DNA from: Sphingobacterium litopenaei
GTDB lineage: Bacteria; Bacteroidota; Bacteroidia; Sphingobacteriales; Sphingobacteriaceae
NCBI RefSeq assembly: GCF_014692495.1
Contig: NZ_JACOIJ010000001.1
Span: 222,780 to 286,779 of the forward strand
DNA length: 64,000 nucleotides
Reading direction: 5' to 3'
Shown here: in pieces, positions 36,482 through 46,184 of the stretch
Layout: each line of letters begins with the position of its first letter
Position numbering within the stretch: position 1 is the first letter of the stretch
Made by a program: the position numbers and the translations under genes
The notes under the pieces: generated by a model
What the model was told of the DNA's origin: nothing
Database searches by the model: none
What the model saw: the letters and a program-made list of their open reading frames with translations, nothing else

Positions 36482-38350
36482 ATGAATAAGCCCGCTTGGC
36501 GTTCACATATCCTTTTTTTACTGAGTTATTTCCTGTATTGGTATGTACTTTTTCTATTTGATAGAACCGCCTTTTTGATAAGTAATTGGTCTAAATTTGA
36601 AGATAAATCTGATATTCTTTATTCGTATCTCTATGGAATCCGCTTGGATGCTTCGTTAGCTTGTTATTTCATCGCTTTACCTTTTATATTCTATATTATT
36701 CAGCTGTTGGTTATTAAAAAGCCTGTTTCTCCATGGTGGCTACGCGGTTATACATTAGTTCCAACCGTATTGTTTGCACTAATCACTATAGTAAACAATC
36801 CGCTTTATGAATCCTGGGGAGAGAAAATTAGTAAGCGTGCGATCTTGTTAGGAGCAGGTACTGTTGGTGGAGTTACGAGTTCAATTGATCTAGGAATGTT
36901 GATTTTCGCAGCTATTACAGTGGTTTTATATTTTGTAATTGCACACTATACTTACCACGGTATAGTCGTGAGAGCAGCAAAATACAGGAATCAAAATTGG
37001 TCATCTATATTAGTGGTTTTTGTTACTGGAGCATTTGTCCTTTTTGCTTTTATACGAGGTGGTTTCGGTCGTGCAACATTGAATCCAAGTGCAGTTTATT
37101 TTTCGGATAATACAACTTCAAATCACTTAGCTGTAAATACGTATTGGGCTTTTTTAAAAGATATGATGAAAAGCGCTAAGAAAAATCCTTATCGTTTTAT
37201 GTCAGAAGAAGAAGCTCAACAAATTATTAATCCTGTGCTTCCAAAAACTTCAGATACAGTAGAAAATGTATTAAGAATGGACCGACCAAATGTTGTTTTA
37301 ATTCTTTTGGAAGGAATGGTGGCGCAGGTGTTTGAGGAGCTAGGTGGTGAAAAGGGTATTACGCCAAACTTGGATAAATATATGCGTGAAGGCGTGAATT
37401 TTACACGAGCTTATTCTGCTGCTGATCGTTCGGACAAAGGGATGATTGCTGTAATGAGTGGTTTTCCTTCACAAGGAACGGAGAGTATCATACAATACAT
37501 TCCGAAGCACGAAAAATTACCTGCAATTGGACAGATATACGATTCGTTGAAATACAGCACTTCGTTTTATCACGGAGGGCAAAGTCAGTTTTACAATTTC
37601 AAATCTTATATGTTTACGCACGGAATTGAAAGAGTAGTAGATAATGCAGATTTTGATTTACACGAGAAAAGAAATTCTTGGGGTGTGTACGATCATGTTG
37701 TAGCAGAACGTATGCTACAAGATTTGGATGAGGATAAAAAGCCATTTTTCTCCATCTTCTATACGTTAGTAAATCACGAACCATATAATCTCGATGGAGG
37801 ATATAAATTTGGTAAAAAGACTAAAGCGGATATGTACCGCAGTACAGCGTATTATACGGATACGATGATTGGAAATTTTGTAGAGCGTGCTAAGAAGAAA
37901 GGGTGGTACGATGATACTATTTTTGTAGTGGTATCCGATCATGGAAATATTTACCCAAATGAAAAATATGGCTTAGAGCATCCTAAGCGTTACCATATTC
38001 CTTTGTTTATTTTTGGCGGTGCTTTGAAAGAAGAATGGAAGGGGCGTAAAATGGAACAGGTCGTAAGTCAGTTAGATGTAGCAACTACTTTGTGGAATTT
38101 TGTTAGTGATAAACCATCTCCTTTTAAATATTCTTTTGATCTATTTACGAGGTCGAGACTGAATGTGGCATTTTATAATTCCAATAGCACATTTGGCATT
38201 GTCACAAATGAGCAGGCGGTAGGATATGATGTGTTAGGGGGTAAAGTCGCTTACAAAGAGGGCGTTAAGATAGATAGTCAAAAAGATAGCTTAATCCGTA
38301 TTGCAAAAGGGTATTACCAAGAAGTTTTTAAAGATTTTCAAAATTATTAA
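36482..38350 (+). CDS. LTA-synthase-like sulfatase-fold membrane enzyme
   Basis: 622 residues. Five N-terminal membrane helices (about 10-35, 55-78, 85-105, 125-147, 170-190) precede an extracytoplasmic alkaline-phosphatase-superfamily domain. The DRSDKG segment holds the candidate nucleophile (S/T), and VVSDHGN the metal ligands. Family members transfer phosphoglycerol, phosphoethanolamine or similar head groups. Gram-negative Bacteroidota have no LTA, so the acceptor is probably a periplasmic or outer-membrane glycan or lipid. The next, related gene begins one base after its stop. Confidence 0.88.
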   Translation: MNKPAWRSHILFLLSYFLYWYVLFLFDRTAFLISNWSKFEDKSDILYSYLYGIRLDASLACYFIALPFIFYIIQLLVIKKPVSPWWLRGYTLVPTVLFALITIVNNPLYESWGEKISKRAILLGAGTVGGVTSSIDLGMLIFAAITVVLYFVIAHYTYHGIVVRAAKYRNQNWSSILVVFVTGAFVLFAFIRGGFGRATLNPSAVYFSDNTTSNHLAVNTYWAFLKDMMKSAKKNPYRFMSEEEAQQIINPVLPKTSDTVENVLRMDRPNVVLILLEGMVAQVFEELGGEKGITPNLDKYMREGVNFTRAYSAADRSDKGMIAVMSGFPSQGTESIIQYIPKHEKLPAIGQIYDSLKYSTSFYHGGQSQFYNFKSYMFTHGIERVVDNADFDLHEKRNSWGVYDHVVAERMLQDLDEDKKPFFSIFYTLVNHEPYNLDGGYKFGKKTKADMYRSTAYYTDTMIGNFVERAKKKGWYDDTIFVVVSDHGNIYPNEKYGLEHPKRYHIPLFIFGGALKEEWKGRKMEQVVSQLDVATTLWNFVSDKPSPFKYSFDLFTRSRLNVAFYNSNSTFGIVTNEQAVGYDVLGGKVAYKEGVKIDSQKDSLIRIAKGYYQEVFKDFQNY

Positions 38351-38351
38351 T

Positions 38352-40280
38352 ATGAAATACATACAATTGAAGGGCTATTTTAATACGTTGCTTTTATTGT
38401 TTATTCAGTTTGTTTTCCTTCTACTTGTTTATGCCATTCTAAGATTGGGGTTCTACGGTTTTAATAAGGCTTTATTTCCTCATGTGAGCAGTCATGAATT
38501 GGCAACCATGTTAGTAGGTGGTGTCAAATTTGATGTAGTAGCCATTTTGTATTTCAATATCCTTTATATCTTACTTCAGAGTTTACCTTTTCCATTTAAA
38601 TATAATATTACTTATCAGAAGGTCTGCAAATGGGTTTTCGTGATAACGAATTCTATTGGTATAGCCTTGAATTTAGTGGATTTTGCGTATTATCCCTTTA
38701 CGCTTAAACGTACAACAGGAACTGTGTTTGGGCAGTTCGCTAATGAAGAAAACCTACTAAAATTGACAATTGATTTTCTAATAGGTTATTGGTATTTGTT
38801 GGTCTTATTTGTGCTTTTAGTTTGGCTTTTGGCTAAAGCTTATGATCGAATAAAATTGGTAAGAACGGATAAGATAAATTGGTTGTTTTATACCGTTCAA
38901 TTCGCTTCTTTTCTATTTATTATTTTCCTGTTTATTGGTGGTGTGCGTGGTGGATGGGCACATAGTACCCGTCCTATCACGTTGAGCAATGCTGGTGATT
39001 ATGTGAAAAATCCGGAAGAAATGAACATTGTGTTGAATACACCTTTCAGTATATTGAAAACATTAAAAGCGGTTTCTTTAAAAGAAGTAAATTACTTCTC
39101 GGAAGAGGAATTAAATGCAAAATATACTGTCATTCACCAGCCAAAAGATTCTTCTGAATTCAAGAAGCTCAATGTTGTGCTGTTGATTTTAGAGAGTTTT
39201 GGGAAAGAACATATAGGCGCATTAAATAAGGATATCAATAACGGGACCTATAAAGGTTATACACCATTTTTGGATTCTTTAATTGGCGAATCTTATACGT
39301 TTACGCGTACGTATGCAAATGGTCGTAAATCTATCGATGCATTACCTTCTGTAATCACAGGTATTCCATCTGTAGGAGAACCATTTGTATTGTCAATTTA
39401 TTCGGGAAATAAAACGACGAGTATGGCGAAATTATTAGGTGATGAAGGATATGAAACAGCATTTTTTCATGGTGCACCAAATGGTAGTATGGGCTTTTCG
39501 GCATATACCCAATTAGCAGGTATAAAACATTATTACGGAAAGAATGAATACAATAATGATGCAGATTTTGATGGTATTTGGGGTATTTGGGATGAACCGT
39601 TTATGCAGTTCATGGGAGACAAAATGAATGAGTTACCACAGCCTTTTTTTGCTGGATTTTTCTCTTTATCCTCACATCATCCATTCAAAGTTCCCGAAAA
39701 ATATAAAGGTAAATTTCCGAAAGGAACCTTAGAAATTCATGAGCCTCTCGGTTACACAGATTATGCTTTGAAAGAGTTTTTTGCAAAAGCTTCTAAAGCA
39801 CCTTGGTTTAAAAATACATTGTTTGTGATTTGCGCGGATCATGCAACTATGAGTTACTTGCCAGAATATCAAACGGCTCCGAATTCTTTTGCTATTCCTA
39901 TAATTTTTTATCAGCCTGGAAGCAATCTCAAAGGTATATCGGATAAAATGGTTCAGCAAATTGATATTCTTCCGACGGTGTTAAACTATCTGCATTATCC
40001 AAAACCTTATTTTTCTTTTGGTTTTGATGCTTTCGAAGAGAATAAAGATAACTTTGTGGTCAGTAATATTGGCGGTGTGTATAATCTATTTCAGCATGAT
40101 TATTACATGACGCACGATGGAGAGAAAGTTACCTCTATCTTTAATCTCAAAGAGGATAAATTCCTTAAACGGGATTTAATTTATAATACGTCCTTAAAGG
40201 ATTCATTGGAAAATACATTGAAAGCTTTTATTCAGCGTTATAATCATTGTATGATTCACAATAAGTTGACAGTTGATTAA
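38352..40280 (+). CDS. Second LTA-synthase-like sulfatase-fold membrane enzyme
   Basis: 642 residues from the ATG at 38352, one base after the preceding stop (the frame extends upstream to 38301 but only by overlap). It has five N-terminal membrane helices and an outer sulfatase-like domain with NGRKSIDALPS at the nucleophile site and CADHATM in the metal site. It is a diverged paralog of the upstream gene and must be cotranscribed with it. The pair may modify the same or sequential substrates. A bidirectional terminator follows. Confidence 0.87.
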   Translation: MKYIQLKGYFNTLLLLFIQFVFLLLVYAILRLGFYGFNKALFPHVSSHELATMLVGGVKFDVVAILYFNILYILLQSLPFPFKYNITYQKVCKWVFVITNSIGIALNLVDFAYYPFTLKRTTGTVFGQFANEENLLKLTIDFLIGYWYLLVLFVLLVWLLAKAYDRIKLVRTDKINWLFYTVQFASFLFIIFLFIGGVRGGWAHSTRPITLSNAGDYVKNPEEMNIVLNTPFSILKTLKAVSLKEVNYFSEEELNAKYTVIHQPKDSSEFKKLNVVLLILESFGKEHIGALNKDINNGTYKGYTPFLDSLIGESYTFTRTYANGRKSIDALPSVITGIPSVGEPFVLSIYSGNKTTSMAKLLGDEGYETAFFHGAPNGSMGFSAYTQLAGIKHYYGKNEYNNDADFDGIWGIWDEPFMQFMGDKMNELPQPFFAGFFSLSSHHPFKVPEKYKGKFPKGTLEIHEPLGYTDYALKEFFAKASKAPWFKNTLFVICADHATMSYLPEYQTAPNSFAIPIIFYQPGSNLKGISDKMVQQIDILPTVLNYLHYPKPYFSFGFDAFEENKDNFVVSNIGGVYNLFQHDYYMTHDGEKVTSIFNLKEDKFLKRDLIYNTSLKDSLENTLKAFIQRYNHCMIHNKLTVD

Positions 40281-40299
40281 ACGCTAGAAAATATCTTAA

Positions 40300-40337
40300 A
40301 AAAAGTCAGGCTCGATTTTTCGAGCCTGACTTTTTTT
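40300..40337. terminator. Bidirectional terminator between LTA-synthase-like and acyl-CoA synthetase genes
   Basis: A long perfect hairpin: AAAAGTCAGGCTCG pairs with CGAGCCTGACTTTT around ATTTTT, with A and T runs on the two sides. It lies between convergent genes. Confidence 0.85.
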
Positions 40338-42123
40338 ATTCTTCGTTTGATTTATATAAATCGTTGAATTCATTTTTATATTTCTCTAAGATAACTTTGC
40401 GTTTCATCTTAAGGGTAGGAGTAAGTTCACCACCATCTATTGTAAATTCATTATGAAGAATGATAGGTTTTTTGATTTGCTCCCAATTTCCGAAATGTTG
40501 GTTTGCTAACCTTACTTCGCTGTTTATCTTCTTTATAATCGTAGGATGACTCAAGAATTCATCTTTTTTCATACCAATAAGTTCTGGCGCACTTGATTTG
40601 CTCCAATCTGCTAAGTGTGCATAGTTCGGAACAATAAAAGCAGATGCAAATTTCTGACCATCACCAATGACCATGGCTTGCTCAATGAAATACGATTCTA
40701 CCAATTTTTTCTCAATAGGTTGAGGTATTACATATTTACCACCAGAGATTTTGAACATCTCTTTTTTACGGTCGATAATCTTAATAAACTTTCCTTCCTC
40801 ATATACCGCAATATCACCCGTATGCAACCATCCGTCGATAATAGTTTTAGCTGTCTCTTCTGGATTTTTGTAATAGCCTTGCATTACGTTTGGACCTTTT
40901 ACTAAAATCTCACCATCTTCAGATAATTTAACTTCAACATATTTTACGGGCAAACCTACTGTTCCTACGCGAATACCTTTTTCATAGTGATTTACAGAAA
41001 TCAATGGTGACGCTTCAGTCATTCCATATCCTTCGTAAAGTGGAATACCTGCCGCTAAGAAAATACGCGCTAATTTGTTTTGTAAAGAAGCCGATCCCGA
41101 AGCTACAGTAACTAAATGTCCTCCTAATGCTTCATACCATTTATCTAAAACTAATTTTTTCGCAAGTTTTAGTTTCAAATTATAAGCGAAAGATCTATTT
41201 TCAGGATTTGGATCATAAGCTTCGCCTACACTAACCGCCCAATCAAAGATTTTTCTTTTAGAACCAGAAAGATCATGTCCTGTTTTCATGATTTTCTCGT
41301 ATACCTTTTCAAGAATACGAGGAACAGCAGTCATGATGTGCGGTTTCACTTCTTTAATGTTGTTACCTATCTTATCTAATGATTCTGCAATATATGTGGT
41401 TATACCAATATACATATACGTATAAATCACCATTCTCTCATAAGCATGACAAGGAGGCAAGAATGTTAAGGCACGTGTATAAGCTTGTAGGGGGGTGATT
41501 TCGCGCGCAGCCATCACATTGAACATGATATTGTTATGCGTTAACATTACACCTTTTGGTTTACCTGTTGTACCAGAAGTATAAATTAATGTTGCTAAAT
41601 CGCTTGGCTTCACCGCATCTCTGCGTTGTTGTAGGGTTTCATCCTTTATATTTTTGCCCAACTCTACTATTTCTTTCCAATTACGTGAATCGGGAACTTC
41701 TGCAATACAAAAAACATATTTCAAAGTATAAAGTGATTCTTGTAATTTGATGATACGATTATATAGATTCTTGTTGCTTACAACACAAAGTTTGATTTCA
41801 GCATCGTTGAAGATATATTGATAATCTGTATCGGTAATATTGGGATACATCGCCACACAGACAGCACCAGCTTGTTGAATGGCAAAGTCCATCATGTGCC
41901 ATTCTATACTGCTGTCAGCAATTAATCCTACTTTTTCATTAGGTTTAACACCTAGTTCTATTAGTCCTTTGGAAATGGCGTCAACTTCAGCCAAAAACTC
42001 TGATGTTTTGATCTCCTTCCATTCGTCGTTTTTTTTGTGGGAGAAAATAGAAAGGTTGGGATATAAATCTAGCTGTCTACGCGCTAAATCAAACAATCTT
42101 AAGTCTTGTCGTTCTTGTTCCAT
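40336..42123 (-). CDS. Long-chain fatty acid-CoA ligase
   Basis: 595 residues from the ATG at 42121-42123. It activates a fatty acid with ATP and CoA through an acyl-adenylate. The AMP-binding P-loop YTSGTTGKPKGVMLTHNN, the adenine motif YEGYGMTEASP and the hinge LHTGDIAVYEEGKFIKIIDRKKEMFKISGGKYV are complete, as in FadD-type synthetases. A -7 box and a large inverted repeat lie in its 5' region. Confidence 0.92.
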   Translation of the reverse strand: MEQERQDLRLFDLARRQLDLYPNLSIFSHKKNDEWKEIKTSEFLAEVDAISKGLIELGVKPNEKVGLIADSSIEWHMMDFAIQQAGAVCVAMYPNITDTDYQYIFNDAEIKLCVVSNKNLYNRIIKLQESLYTLKYVFCIAEVPDSRNWKEIVELGKNIKDETLQQRRDAVKPSDLATLIYTSGTTGKPKGVMLTHNNIMFNVMAAREITPLQAYTRALTFLPPCHAYERMVIYTYMYIGITTYIAESLDKIGNNIKEVKPHIMTAVPRILEKVYEKIMKTGHDLSGSKRKIFDWAVSVGEAYDPNPENRSFAYNLKLKLAKKLVLDKWYEALGGHLVTVASGSASLQNKLARIFLAAGIPLYEGYGMTEASPLISVNHYEKGIRVGTVGLPVKYVEVKLSEDGEILVKGPNVMQGYYKNPEETAKTIIDGWLHTGDIAVYEEGKFIKIIDRKKEMFKISGGKYVIPQPIEKKLVESYFIEQAMVIGDGQKFASAFIVPNYAHLADWSKSSAPELIGMKKDEFLSHPTIIKKINSEVRLANQHFGNWEQIKKPIILHNEFTIDGGELTPTLKMKRKVILEKYKNEFNDLYKSNEE

Positions 42124-42140
42124 ATTTTTCAATAATATCA

Positions 42141-42175
42141 ATGCATTTAATATCAGGCGACTGCATTAAATGCAT
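42141..42175 (-). promoter_or_regulatory. Inverted repeat in the acyl-CoA ligase leader
   Basis: ATGCATTTAAT (42141-42151) and ATTAAATGCAT (42165-42175) are perfect 11-bp inverted repeats, 13 bases apart, between the -7 box at 42220-42227 and the start codon. They could be an operator for a fatty-acid-responsive repressor or an mRNA hairpin. Confidence 0.5.
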
Positions 42176-42219
42176 TATGTGGTACAACGTTTTGAGTACG
42201 CTTAAAGTTTGCGAAGGTA

Positions 42220-42227
42220 CAAAAATA
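42220..42227 (-). promoter_or_regulatory. -7 box (TATTTTTG) of the acyl-CoA ligase
   Basis: An exact TANNTTTG on the minus strand about 97 bases upstream of the start, leaving a leader that contains the inverted repeat at 42141-42175. No strong -33 is seen. Confidence 0.45.
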
Positions 42228-42343
42228 AAATTTTCTGAAAATCTAATAGTGTTATTTGAAATAAGTATAAATAGTTAACTATTCCTAAAAGCATTAGTAT
42301 TTAAAATAATTTAAAAATTAAATCATATTTATTAATATATTTT

Positions 42344-42351
42344 TATATTTG
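42344..42351 (+). promoter_or_regulatory. -7 box (TATATTTG) for the CstA gene
   Basis: A TANNTTTG match 27 bases before the start codon at 42379, implying a leader of about 20 nt. No strong -33 is seen. Confidence 0.45.
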
Positions 42352-42378
42352 CTCAGGTAACCAAATAAAATAAAACCA

Positions 42379-44220
42379 ATGGAATCATTAAATGGTATCA
42401 ATGCAATCACACTAATTTTCGTTGCGATATTATTATTCGCTATAGCTTATAGAATATATGGTCTTTTTATGGCAAATAAGGTCTTACGTTTGAATAATAA
42501 TATTTCCACTCCCGCTGTTGAATTCTCCGATGGTCATGATTATATTTCCACGAATCGTAATGTGTTATTCGGACATCATTTTGCGGCGATCGCAGCAGCA
42601 GGACCATTAGTAGGACCCGTATTGGCAGCTCAATTTGGTTATCTTCCAGGAGCATTATGGATTTTAATAGGCTGTGTCTTAGCTGGAGGAGTACATGATA
42701 TGATTGTATTGTTTGCTTCGGTGCGTCACAAGGGGGAAAGTTTAGCCTCCATTGCATCTAAAGAGATTGGTAAAACTACAGGTTTTATTGCTGGAATAGC
42801 CGTATTATTCATATTGATATTAACTTTGGCAGGCCTTTCTTTGGCTTGTATAAGTGCTATGCACGAAGCTTCTTGGTCCTTATTTACCGTAATAATCACC
42901 ATGCCAATCGCCATTATTATGGGCTTGATCATGCGCTATCGCAAAGATTCAGTCACCTTTGCTAGTATTTTAGGTGGAATACTTCTAATTGTGGGTATTA
43001 TTGGTGGACATAATTTGATGCAATATGAAACGATTTCCAATCTCTTTCATTGGGATATTCAGACGATTTCTATAGCTATAGCAGTTTATGGATTTTTTGC
43101 TTCTGTCTTGCCTATGTGGTTATTGTTAGTTCCAAGAGATTATTTGTCAACTTATTTGAAAATTGGAACTATTCTGATGCTAGCTGTTGGGATTATTTTT
43201 GTTCAGCCAACTATTCAAATGCCTGCATTGACGGATTTTATCTATGGAGGTGGTCCTGTAATTGGTGGTCCGGTATTGCCCTTTATTTTTATAGTTATTG
43301 CCTGTGGCGCGATTTCTGGTTTTCATGCTATCATTGCTACTGGTACAACTCCCAAAATGTTGTCCAAAGAGCGTGATATTTTATTTGTAGGATACGGCGC
43401 AATGTTAGTCGAAGGATTTGTAGCATTAATGGCTTTGATTGCAGCATGTACATTAATGCCTGGCGATTATTTCGCTATCAATACACCAACATCAGCATAT
43501 GAAAGTTTTATGGCTGCACATCCTGAATTAGTGACAGTAGATTTAGATCATTTTATTGAAAGAATTGGAATTGACTTACACGGTAGAACCGGCGGAGCAG
43601 TTTCTCTGGCAGTGGGGATGGCACATATATTTGATAAAATACCTTTTATGAATGATGTGGTGGCTTATTGGTACAATTTTGCAATTATGTTCGAAGCGGT
43701 GTTTATTCTAACAGCAATTGATGCGGGTACACGTGTGGGACGTTTCTTTTTACAAGAAATGTTAGGTGGTGTTATTCCTTCTTTTAAAAATAAAAATTGG
43801 ATACCTGGGATTATTATCAGTAGTGCATTATTCACCTTTGCTTGGGGTTATTTAGTTTTTACAGGAAATGTAAGCAGCATTTGGCCGTTGTTTGGTATTA
43901 GTAATCAACTTTTAGCAGCCTGTGGTCTTATAGTTTGTACTACGATGCTAATTCGTATGAATAGAGGGAAATATGCGCTCTGTACTGCAATTCCTGGAGT
44001 ATTTATGGCTATCATAACTTTTTGGGCAGGTTATTCTCAAGTAGTAAATATTTATATTCCGAATAATCAACATCTTCTAGCAGGATTAGCTATTCTTGCC
44101 ATGTTTTTGATGCTTATAGTATTTATAGGTGCTTTCAGAAAATGGAATAGTCTCATTAAAATAAAAACAACCCTAGTGGATTCTTATGGAGAGGAAGTAA
44201 AAGAGTTAGTAGAACGTTAA
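42379..44220 (+). CDS. cstA: Carbon starvation protein CstA family transporter
   Basis: 613 residues with some 14-16 membrane helices. The signatures FGHHFAAIAAAGPLVGPVLAAQFGYLPGALWILIG, GGVHDMIVL and the ISGFHAIIATGTTPKML motif are those of CstA/BtsT, which import pyruvate or peptides during carbon limitation. The inner-membrane location is clear. A TATATTTG box lies just upstream. The gene is divergent from the acyl-CoA ligase with about 255 bases between the starts. Confidence 0.93.
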   Translation: MESLNGINAITLIFVAILLFAIAYRIYGLFMANKVLRLNNNISTPAVEFSDGHDYISTNRNVLFGHHFAAIAAAGPLVGPVLAAQFGYLPGALWILIGCVLAGGVHDMIVLFASVRHKGESLASIASKEIGKTTGFIAGIAVLFILILTLAGLSLACISAMHEASWSLFTVIITMPIAIIMGLIMRYRKDSVTFASILGGILLIVGIIGGHNLMQYETISNLFHWDIQTISIAIAVYGFFASVLPMWLLLVPRDYLSTYLKIGTILMLAVGIIFVQPTIQMPALTDFIYGGGPVIGGPVLPFIFIVIACGAISGFHAIIATGTTPKMLSKERDILFVGYGAMLVEGFVALMALIAACTLMPGDYFAINTPTSAYESFMAAHPELVTVDLDHFIERIGIDLHGRTGGAVSLAVGMAHIFDKIPFMNDVVAYWYNFAIMFEAVFILTAIDAGTRVGRFFLQEMLGGVIPSFKNKNWIPGIIISSALFTFAWGYLVFTGNVSSIWPLFGISNQLLAACGLIVCTTMLIRMNRGKYALCTAIPGVFMAIITFWAGYSQVVNIYIPNNQHLLAGLAILAMFLMLIVFIGAFRKWNSLIKIKTTLVDSYGEEVKELVER

Positions 44221-44436
44221 CTAGATCTTAAAATGGAAACCCACCAACATTTGAGGTGTCAGTGGGCTGGAAGTATGTTGTAATAAAACGATTATTGTAA
44301 TCTCAAAATAAGCGTATTATGTTGAATACAAACACTATGCCACAAAATAAAGTTTTTATTAATTCGATTGAATTGGAATAAAAGAAAACAATAGTTGCTG
44401 TGAAATGTTAGAATATCGACATCAGAAACACAAATT

Positions 44437-45423
44437 ATGGAAACAGAAAGCAGCAAACCAAAACAAAGTTTTTTCAAAAAGACATTCACTATCTTAAAAA
44501 ATACGGTTAATGGATTCTTAAACGAAGACAGCTTGAAATATAGCGCTTCTTTAGCCTATTATACCGTTTTTTCGATTGGACCAATATTAGTTTTAATGAT
44601 TACTCTGGCCAGTCTTTTTTATGGTGAAGATGCCGTCAAAGGAAGACTCTTTGGTGAATTGAATGGTTTAGTCGGAGCAAGTGCAGCAAGTCAGATTCAG
44701 GCAATTATAAAAAATCTAGAATTATCGGGTAAGAGTACCATGGCTTTGATAATCAGTGGGGTGACTTTATTGATTGGGGCTACAACTGTTTTTGGTGATA
44801 TTCAAAATTCAATTAATAGAATATGGCATGTGCGTGCAAAGCCGAAGAAAGGTTGGTTGAAATTGATTAAAGATAGATTACTTTCATCTTCGTTAATAAT
44901 TGGACTAGGATTCTTATTGGTTGTTACTTTAGTTATCAACGGAATTGTACTCGCATTTACCGATAATTTACAACGTTATTTTCCAGATATCACGGTCTTT
45001 TTATTTGATGGAATAAATTTTCTAATCACGTTTGGAATTATATTCATCCTCTTTTCTGTTATTTTTAAAGTATTGCCAGATGTAAATATTAAATGGCGCA
45101 CTGTTCGTGCAGGAGCAATTTTTACAGCAGCATTATTTGTGGTAGGTCGATTATTGATTGGGTTTTATCTACAAACTTCTGGAACCGAATCTACCTATGG
45201 AGCAGCCGGATCTATTGTATTAATCTTACTTTGGGTATATTATACTGCTGCAATCTTATATTTTGGAGCTGTATTTACCAGAGAATATGCTTGTTATAAA
45301 GGGATATCCATTGAACCTTCAGAATATGCGGTACATGTAGAAACCAAAGAAATTGAGCGAAATGTATCTGAAATTCCACCAGCACCATTAACACAAGAAG
45401 AGGTGGTAATTGATAAAACTTAA
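44437..45423 (+). CDS. YihY/virulence factor BrkB family membrane protein
   Basis: 328 residues with about six membrane helices. The conserved SASLAYYTVFSIGPILVLMI, INRIWHVRAKPKKGW and GAAGSIVLILLWVYYTAAILYFGAVFTREYA motifs are the YihY/BrkB signature. It is an inner-membrane protein of uncertain function. The charged C-terminal tail (about 300-328) is cytoplasmic or periplasmic. A hairpin follows. Confidence 0.9.
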   Translation: METESSKPKQSFFKKTFTILKNTVNGFLNEDSLKYSASLAYYTVFSIGPILVLMITLASLFYGEDAVKGRLFGELNGLVGASAASQIQAIIKNLELSGKSTMALIISGVTLLIGATTVFGDIQNSINRIWHVRAKPKKGWLKLIKDRLLSSSLIIGLGFLLVVTLVINGIVLAFTDNLQRYFPDITVFLFDGINFLITFGIIFILFSVIFKVLPDVNIKWRTVRAGAIFTAALFVVGRLLIGFYLQTSGTESTYGAAGSIVLILLWVYYTAAILYFGAVFTREYACYKGISIEPSEYAVHVETKEIERNVSEIPPAPLTQEEVVIDKT

Positions 45424-45557
45424 ACTTAAAAAATTACCTGATAACCAACATATTTGGAAACTTTTAAGGAAACCTAATACCTATGACCTTATTGTTAAAA
45501 AATTTTGTGAATAAGGATTTTAAGTTCTGGTATTAAAACCTAAAAAAGAGATAATAA

Positions 45558-45593
45558 ACATGCCCCAAATATATGTCTATATTTAGGGCATGT
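45558..45593. terminator. Terminator between YihY and DnaJ-KTSC genes
   Basis: ACATGCCC pairs with GGGCATGT with an inner AAATATA/TATATTT stem around TGTC, an imperfect 15-bp hairpin between convergent genes. It can serve both strands. Confidence 0.65.
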
Positions 45594-45615
45594 CTATATT
45601 ATTAGAACTTTTGTG

Positions 45616-46056
45616 TTAAGCCGTTTTTAACACATTGCGATAGGCATATTTTGGATAAATATGACGTTTAGCGTGTCTGGCAGGTGAATCTGCATTTATC
45701 AATTTAATATATTCGTTTTTTGTTACATTGAAATATTCATACTTGCTACCATCCGCAAATGTGATACTCAATATGTGACCTTTCCAATCAAAATCAGCTA
45801 TAGCTGAAGATTCAATCGTATTCCTATATATTGGTAATTGATTTTCTAATGTTTCGGGACAAATGCTAACTAAAAAATGATAAGCTTCGATCATTTCTTT
45901 GCTTTTTTCTTCAGCGGCTCTTAATCCTTCCTCATTATTTACAAAACGATCAGGGTGGCATTCTTTCATTATTTGGCGATAACGTGATTTTAAAGTGCTC
46001 AAATCTGCTTTATTATCCACGTCAAGAAGTTTTCTGTAGTCCGCTATTTTTTTCAT
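45616..46056 (-). CDS. J-domain protein with KTSC domain
   Basis: 146 residues: an N-terminal J domain (about 3-62) with the HPD motif intact (ECHPDRF), followed by a KTSC domain (about 80-140: STAI-like ESSAIADFDWKGHILSITFADGSKYEYFNV). J domains stimulate DnaK-type chaperones; KTSC is a small domain seen in toxin- and RNA-processing-related proteins of unknown role. It is transcribed leftward just ahead of the NTF2-like array. Confidence 0.85.
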   Translation of the reverse strand: MKKIADYRKLLDVDNKADLSTLKSRYRQIMKECHPDRFVNNEEGLRAAEEKSKEMIEAYHFLVSICPETLENQLPIYRNTIESSAIADFDWKGHILSITFADGSKYEYFNVTKNEYIKLINADSPARHAKRHIYPKYAYRNVLKTA

Positions 46057-46136
46057 GGCGCAAAGGTAAGGTTAATAATCTGAATTTTTATAAGTATGCT
46101 GAAAAACAATTTATTGATAGTCTTAAAAACAAAAAA

Positions 46137-46157
46137 GGCTTGCGGGGGATGCAAGCC
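46137..46157 (-). terminator. Terminator of NTF2-like paralog 1
   Basis: On the minus strand GGCTTGC pairs with GCAAGCC (plus-strand 46137-46143 and 46151-46157) and is followed by TTTTTTGTTTTT. The same hairpin recurs 712 bases to the right. Confidence 0.75.
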
Positions 46158-46184
46158 AATTACTAAACAAAAACTACCAGTATA

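Noticed and set aside
36482..40280. Gram-positive origin of the LTA-synthase-like genes
   Set aside because: Codon usage and neighbours look native, and such proteins are common in Bacteroidota.
44221..44436. CCCAC/GTGGG hairpin after the CstA gene as a terminator
   Set aside because: The stem is short, the loop long and no T-run follows.
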